A DNA stretch of 10,077 nt from Acidimicrobiia bacterium (GTDB taxonomy: Bacteria; Actinomycetota; Acidimicrobiia; Spongiisociales; ZC4RG35), in contig QIDW01000134.1 in assembly GCA_003230435.1 (NCBI GenBank), positions 1 through 10,077 of the forward strand, read 5' to 3'. The position numbers were made by a program, and so were the translations under genes. Position 1 is the stretch's first letter. Every line of letters starts with the position of its first letter. The notes beneath the pieces were generated by a model. It was not told where the DNA came from and searched no databases. It saw nothing but the letters and a program-made list of their open reading frames with translations. Positions 7,168 through 10,077 of the stretch are shown here, in pieces.

Positions 7168-7822
7168 GCGTCGCGAGAGCCTCCTCGGCGGCGGACTGCT
7201 CGGCATCTTTTTTCGATCGACCCTCACCCGACCCCAATCGAATGCCATCCACGTAAACGACGGCACCGAACCGACGGTTGTGGTCTGGACCACTGCCTTC
7301 AACCTCGTAGACAGGTCGCCTTCCGTCCCGGGCGACGTGCTCTTGGAGTCGAGTCTTGAAGTCCTTGATGCCAGGGCTCTTGGCTCGGTCAGCCATCAGA
7401 TCGGCCCAGAGCGACAGAATGATTTCCCTGGCGGAGTCAATTCCGGAGTCGAGGTAGACCGACCCCAGGATCGCCTCAACCGCGTCGGCGAGGATGGAGT
7501 CCTTTCCACGACCACCCGTTCGTTCTTCACCCGGGGCGAGCTCGACATGGGCCCCAACGTCGATCGATCTTGCAATCTCGGCGAGAGCAGGACGGCTGAC
7601 AACGGCCGCACGGACCTTCGCCATCTGCCCCTCGGCCAGGTGGGGGTACGACTCGTAGAGCAGATCCGTGATCACAAGCTGCAGAACTGCATCGCCAAGA
7701 AACTCGAGACGCTCGTTGTCGTTGCGGGACGGGTCATCCGAGCTAACCGACCGATGGGTTAGCGCGAGGCGAAGCAGTTCCGGGTTCTCGAAGGTGTAAC
7801 CCAGCTTGTCTTCAAGAGTCAT
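7130..7822 (-). CDS. rnc: Ribonuclease III
   Basis: This gene encodes a 230-residue endonuclease that cuts double-stranded RNA, including the rRNA precursor stems and some mRNAs. The N-terminal nuclease domain has the family signature NERLEFLGDAVL (36-47; E40 and D44 are metal ligands) and DSILADAVEAILG (108-120; D113 and E116). A linker leads into a double-stranded RNA-binding domain (about 154-221) that ends with the conserved SKKDAEQSAAEEAL (203-216). Start is ATG at 7822-7820, overlapping the plsX stop by four bases, without its own strong ribosome binding site. In Mycobacterium rnc is directly followed by mutM; here an opposite-strand gene stands between them. Its last 38 bases overlap the end of that gene, so converging transcription there could form double-stranded RNA. 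Confidence 0.97.
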   Translation of the reverse strand: MTLEDKLGYTFENPELLRLALTHRSVSSDDPSRNDNERLEFLGDAVLQLVITDLLYESYPHLAEGQMAKVRAAVVSRPALAEIARSIDVGAHVELAPGEERTGGRGKDSILADAVEAILGSVYLDSGIDSAREIILSLWADLMADRAKSPGIKDFKTRLQEHVARDGRRPVYEVEGSGPDHNRRFGAVVYVDGIRLGSGEGRSKKDAEQSAAEEALATLSSQEALEEDPR

Positions 7823-8787
7823 GCCAGCTGTTCGGCCAGCCGTCCCGGCAGGTCGCCCTCTGCGCCGTCCCTGGCCAAGACGAGGGCGTTGGAGATAGCC
7901 ACACGGCTCGAACTTCCGTGGGCCATCACAGCAATCGATTTCACTCCAAGAAGCTGCGCGCCTCCGTAGGTTTCGTAGTCCAGCATCTCCCCGACTGCCT
8001 CGACAGCAGGAAAGACTTGCTGCTGAACATCCGGTGAAAGTTTCGAGAGAGCCTCGAGAAGGTAATGGGTCACAAGCTTCACCGTACCTTCGGTCGTCTT
8101 GAGGAAGACATTGCCGGTGAAGCCGTCGGTAACGATGACGTCCGCTTTGTCGGTAGCAATGTCGCGACCTTCGAGATTCCCCACAAAATTCGTCGGACCG
8201 GCGTCAAGTAGGTCGTACGCAACTCGTTCCAGTTCGCGCCCCTTCCCCTTTTCCTCTCCAATGGAGAGAAGGCCAACGCGCGGATCATCCACGCCGATCA
8301 GGGCTTGGGCCGCAACCGATCCCATGATCCCGAACTGAGCGAGTTGTTCAGGCTTGACCTCCGGATTGGCACCGGCGTCGAGCACAAGCGTCGGTGTCAC
8401 CGGGGTGGGGAATATCGTGGCTATCGCCGGCCGCGAGACTCCCTTGATTCGTCCAATGACGATCGCAGCCGCAGCCATGGCTGCTCCGGTCGACCCGGCG
8501 GAGACGAACCCATCCACTGTCCCCTCCGCCACAAGCCCTGCGGCGACGTTTATCGACGCCTGAGGTTTCTCTCTGAGCGCCCGGCCAGGATCGTCGCCCA
8601 TGCCAATGACGTCGGCCGCGTCAACAATCGGAAGACGGGCGTCAAGCTTGAGTAACTCGACATCAAGAGACTCGTGATGCCCCACCAGCACCACATCCAC
8701 ACCACGGCGTGCCGCCTCAACCGCGCCGGCAACGGTTTCGGACGGGGCGTGGTCGCCCCCCATTGCGTCGAGGGCGATGCGGGCCAA
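7819..8787 (-). CDS. plsX: Phosphate acyltransferase PlsX
   Basis: This gene encodes a 322-residue protein that makes acyl-phosphate from acyl-ACP, feeding PlsY in phosphatidic acid synthesis; it is peripheral to the inner membrane. Family motifs are IALDAMGGDHAP (4-15), SAGSTGA (96-102), LDAGAN (136-141), GEEKGKG (177-183), NFVGNLEGRDI (200-210), DGFTGNVFLKTTEG (221-234) and YGGAQLLGV with MAHGSSS (274-294). I chose TTG at 8787-8785, giving MARIALDAMGG, the canonical N-terminus; the frame is open upstream to 8859, but this would overlap rpmF. The start is 29 bases after the rpmF stop, and a small hairpin fills that gap. The order DUF177-rpmF-plsX is widespread in bacteria, but the fabD, fabG and acpP genes that often follow plsX are absent and rnc follows directly. 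Confidence 0.95.
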   Translation of the reverse strand: MARIALDAMGGDHAPSETVAGAVEAARRGVDVVLVGHHESLDVELLKLDARLPIVDAADVIGMGDDPGRALREKPQASINVAAGLVAEGTVDGFVSAGSTGAAMAAAAIVIGRIKGVSRPAIATIFPTPVTPTLVLDAGANPEVKPEQLAQFGIMGSVAAQALIGVDDPRVGLLSIGEEKGKGRELERVAYDLLDAGPTNFVGNLEGRDIATDKADVIVTDGFTGNVFLKTTEGTVKLVTHYLLEALSKLSPDVQQQVFPAVEAVGEMLDYETYGGAQLLGVKSIAVMAHGSSSRVAISNALVLARDGAEGDLPGRLAEQLA

Positions 8788-8791
8788 TGCT

Positions 8792-8820
8792 CTTAGTGCT
8801 CTTCGCTGGGGGGCACTTAG
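8792..8820. repeat. Hairpin in the rpmF-plsX gap, related to the smc-ftsY element
   Basis: In plus-strand RNA, 8796-8804 pairs with 8808-8816 (nine pairs including three U-G) around a three-base loop, and the stem can be extended to 8792/8820 with one mismatch. The arms GTGCTCT (8796-8802) and GGGGGGCAC (8808-8816) are the same as at 1389-1395 and 1544-1552, the two ends of the smc-ftsY element. As there, the right arm abuts a stop codon on the minus strand (rpmF, 8819-8817). No T-run follows on either strand. It lies just upstream of the plsX TTG and could affect plsX translation if folded in the mRNA, though on that strand three pairs are lost. Confidence 0.4.
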
Positions 8821-8993
8821 TCGGTCTCGAGCACTTCGCGGCCGGCGTAGGTGCCGCACTCACGACAGGCGCGGTGAGGAAGCTTTGGCTTGCCACACTG
8901 CTCGCACGCCACACTGGCGGGAGCGGAAACCTTCCAGGCCGCCTTGCGCTGACGGGTCCGAGAGCGCGACATCTTTTTCTTGGGCACCGCCAT
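8817..8993 (-). CDS. rpmF: 50S ribosomal protein L32 (zinc-binding form)
   Basis: This short gene encodes a 58-residue protein beginning MAVPKKKMSRSRTRQRKAAW, the conserved L32 N-terminus, and ending GREVLETD. Four cysteines, C30, C33, C43 and C46, form the C-x2-C...C-x2-C zinc ribbon, so this is the zinc-containing paralogue type rather than the cysteine-free form some actinobacteria induce when zinc is low. The protein is a component of the large ribosomal subunit near the peptidyl transferase centre. ATG at 8993-8991 has AAGGAG seven bases upstream. It follows DUF177 by 19 bases and precedes plsX by 29 bases, the widely conserved yceD-rpmF-plsX order. Confidence 0.97.
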   Translation of the reverse strand: MAVPKKKMSRSRTRQRKAAWKVSAPASVACEQCGKPKLPHRACRECGTYAGREVLETD

Positions 8994-9000
8994 GTCGGCA

Positions 9001-9006
9001 CTCCTT
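9001..9006 (-). promoter_or_regulatory. Ribosome binding site of rpmF
   Basis: AAGGAG on the minus strand stands seven bases before the rpmF ATG at 8993, in the 19-base gap after the DUF177 gene. Confidence 0.75.
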
Positions 9007-9012
9007 GGTTTC

Positions 9013-9504
9013 TCAGGAATCGAATAGATCTTTCAGGACGGCAAAGGGAGAGCCAGAGTCCTCTCCATGCCCGTCACAGGGGTCACTATTCAAGTCGGTT
9101 CCACAGATTGGGCAAAGTCCCTTGCAGTCTTCTTGACAAACTGGGGTCGCCGGAATGCTCAACGCCAACTCGTCGGTGGCAGTCTCCCCGACATCGACTT
9201 CATTGTCGACAATGGCGTAGCCGTCCTCATCCGGCATGACCGAGAAGTGCTGCAAGCCCTCCGATTCGAGTTGCTCGTCCCGCTCCGTGAGACAACGCAC
9301 ACACGTGAGGCGGGCGTTTGCCACCACTCGAAAGTTGGCCTGGACTCCGTCAACCGTCCCCACAACCACGCCTGTGACCGCCATAGGGCCGTTGACGGTC
9401 GAATCACCCAGCCGAAGGGAAACATCGCGAGTCCCGGAGAATCTCCGTTCCCTCTCGAGGTGTCCGGCCAGGTCACCAACGCTGATGACCAAGTCGGCGC
9501 CCAT
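9013..9504 (-). CDS. DUF177 / YceD family protein
   Basis: This gene encodes a 163-residue protein of the DUF177 (YceD) family. The core shows CVRCL (68-72) and the C-terminal cluster C-x3-C-x3-CPICGTDLN (C123, C127, C131, C134), the family hallmark and a probable metal site, followed by an acidic tail. Members are almost always next to rpmF, as here, and have been linked to 23S rRNA accumulation and ribosome assembly in bacteria and plastids. I chose ATG at 9504-9502, one base after the stop of the upstream DivIVA-like gene, where the conserved region begins. A start at 9561 with AGGTG upstream would add 19 residues and overlap the upstream gene, and cannot be excluded. The equivalent mycobacterial gene is Rv2926c. 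Confidence 0.92.
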   Translation of the reverse strand: MGADLVISVGDLAGHLERERRFSGTRDVSLRLGDSTVNGPMAVTGVVVGTVDGVQANFRVVANARLTCVRCLTERDEQLESEGLQHFSVMPDEDGYAIVDNEVDVGETATDELALSIPATPVCQEDCKGLCPICGTDLNSDPCDGHGEDSGSPFAVLKDLFDS

Positions 9505-9505
9505 G

Positions 9506-10045
9506 TCAGATCGGGACTTCGGGTGGCCTGGGTCTCGCCTGGTGGAGCTCGTTTCGTGCATCTAGCACCTGGGCCATTATGTCTTCGAGGAGTCCCTCCA
9601 CCCGCTGCAGCTTCTTCTCGATCTCGTCTTCGGTCTCGAGTCGGAGACGCCGAGCATCACCTTCGGCCCGGCGGACGAGGATGTTGGCCTCCTCAACTGC
9701 CTCGGCAAGGATGCTTGATTCCGAGACCATGTCGTCCGCCTCGGTCCGGGCTTTCTCCATGATCTCGCGGGCTTTCTCATTCGTTCGAGAAATGAACGCC
9801 TCGCGCTCGCGGACCATCCAACGGGCCGCTCGTAGTTCGTCTGGGAGGCTTGCCCGAAGATTCTCGAGAAGACTGAGATAGGCATCCCGATCGACAAAGG
9901 CATTGGACGACAACGGCATCGTCTTCGCCTCGTGGAGATGGACTATCAGATCGTCGACGATGTCGAGAATGTCGGTGGGCTCCGGACGGCCAGAGGCATC
10001 CACAACAACCTCGGTGCCGATATCTATTTCTGTGTCCTGGGTCAT
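9506..10045 (-). CDS. DivIVA-like coiled-coil protein, SepIVA (Rv2927c) type
   Basis: This gene encodes a 179-residue, highly charged protein. Residues 26-85 (ILDIVDDLIVHLHEAKTMPL, then LSLLENLRASLPDEL) resemble the N-terminus of mycobacterial Rv2927c (SepIVA), including the short ordered segment before the coiled coil. Residues about 75-170 are heptad-rich alpha-helix with many E, A, R and K, probably a coiled coil, and the end EIEKKLQRVEGLLEDI (141-156) matches the SepIVA C-terminal helix. SepIVA acts in septation and cell-wall growth in mycobacteria; a scaffold role in envelope growth is inferred here. It is shorter than the mycobacterial protein, whose middle coiled coil is longer. Start is ATG at 10045-10043 with AAGGAG eight bases upstream. 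Its position upstream of DUF177-rpmF-rnc is the same as in Mycobacterium, which supports orthology. Confidence 0.85.
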   Translation of the reverse strand: MTQDTEIDIGTEVVVDASGRPEPTDILDIVDDLIVHLHEAKTMPLSSNAFVDRDAYLSLLENLRASLPDELRAARWMVREREAFISRTNEKAREIMEKARTEADDMVSESSILAEAVEEANILVRRAEGDARRLRLETEDEIEKKLQRVEGLLEDIMAQVLDARNELHQARPRPPEVPI

Positions 10046-10053
10046 GACAACCG

Positions 10054-10059
10054 CTCCTT
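10054..10059 (-). promoter_or_regulatory. Ribosome binding site of the SepIVA-like gene
   Basis: AAGGAG on the minus strand is eight bases before the ATG at 10045. The window ends 18 bases further upstream, so the promoter, if there is one here, is not visible. Confidence 0.7.
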
Positions 10060-10077
10060 CAATGCACTCTCCACCAC

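Overview
The window looks like a chromosomal housekeeping segment from a GC-rich actinobacterium, possibly of the Acidimicrobiia or a related uncultured lineage. The lineage guess rests on gene order and protein style only. The order DivIVA-like/SepIVA-like, DUF177 (YceD), rpmF, rnc, mutM, acyP, smc, ftsY, all on one strand, is the arrangement known around rnc-fpg-acyP-smc-ftsY in Mycobacterium (Rv2927c to Rv2921c). I see no transposase, integrase, phage gene or CRISPR array.

Reading in the direction of transcription of the minus strand: a short coiled-coil septum/envelope protein (9506-10045), the DUF177 protein (9013-9504), ribosomal protein L32 (8817-8993), PlsX of phospholipid synthesis (7819-8787) and RNase III (7130-7822). 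Next comes a plus-strand multi-pass membrane protein (6256-7167), which breaks the co-directional run. The minus strand then resumes with MutM (5358-6215), acylphosphatase (5065-5361), SMC (1552-5001), FtsY (394-1371) and cytidine deaminase (8-397). Many junctions are tight. There are four-base start/stop overlaps at plsX/rnc, mutM/acyP and ftsY/cdd, and a one-base gap at the DivIVA-like/DUF177 junction, so two operon blocks with translational coupling are likely. Several genes appear to use non-ATG starts: GTG for smc and cdd, TTG for plsX and CTG for mutM.

The genes combine ribosome assembly and RNA processing (L32, DUF177, RNase III), envelope synthesis and growth (PlsX, SepIVA-like), DNA repair and chromosome segregation (MutM, SMC), membrane targeting (FtsY) and pyrimidine salvage (Cdd).

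The least ordinary part is the 180-base gap between smc and ftsY. Its ends (1389-1411 and 1530-1552) can pair over 23 consecutive positions in plus-strand RNA, 19 Watson-Crick and 4 G-U, and the interior holds three further perfect inverted repeats. A small hairpin in the rpmF-plsX gap (8792-8820) carries the same arm sequences, also placed exactly at a stop codon. This may be a dispersed structured element or an undescribed RNA. It matches no RNA family I recognise. Other points of interest are the CTG start of mutM, the inserted membrane gene, and cdd coupled to ftsY.
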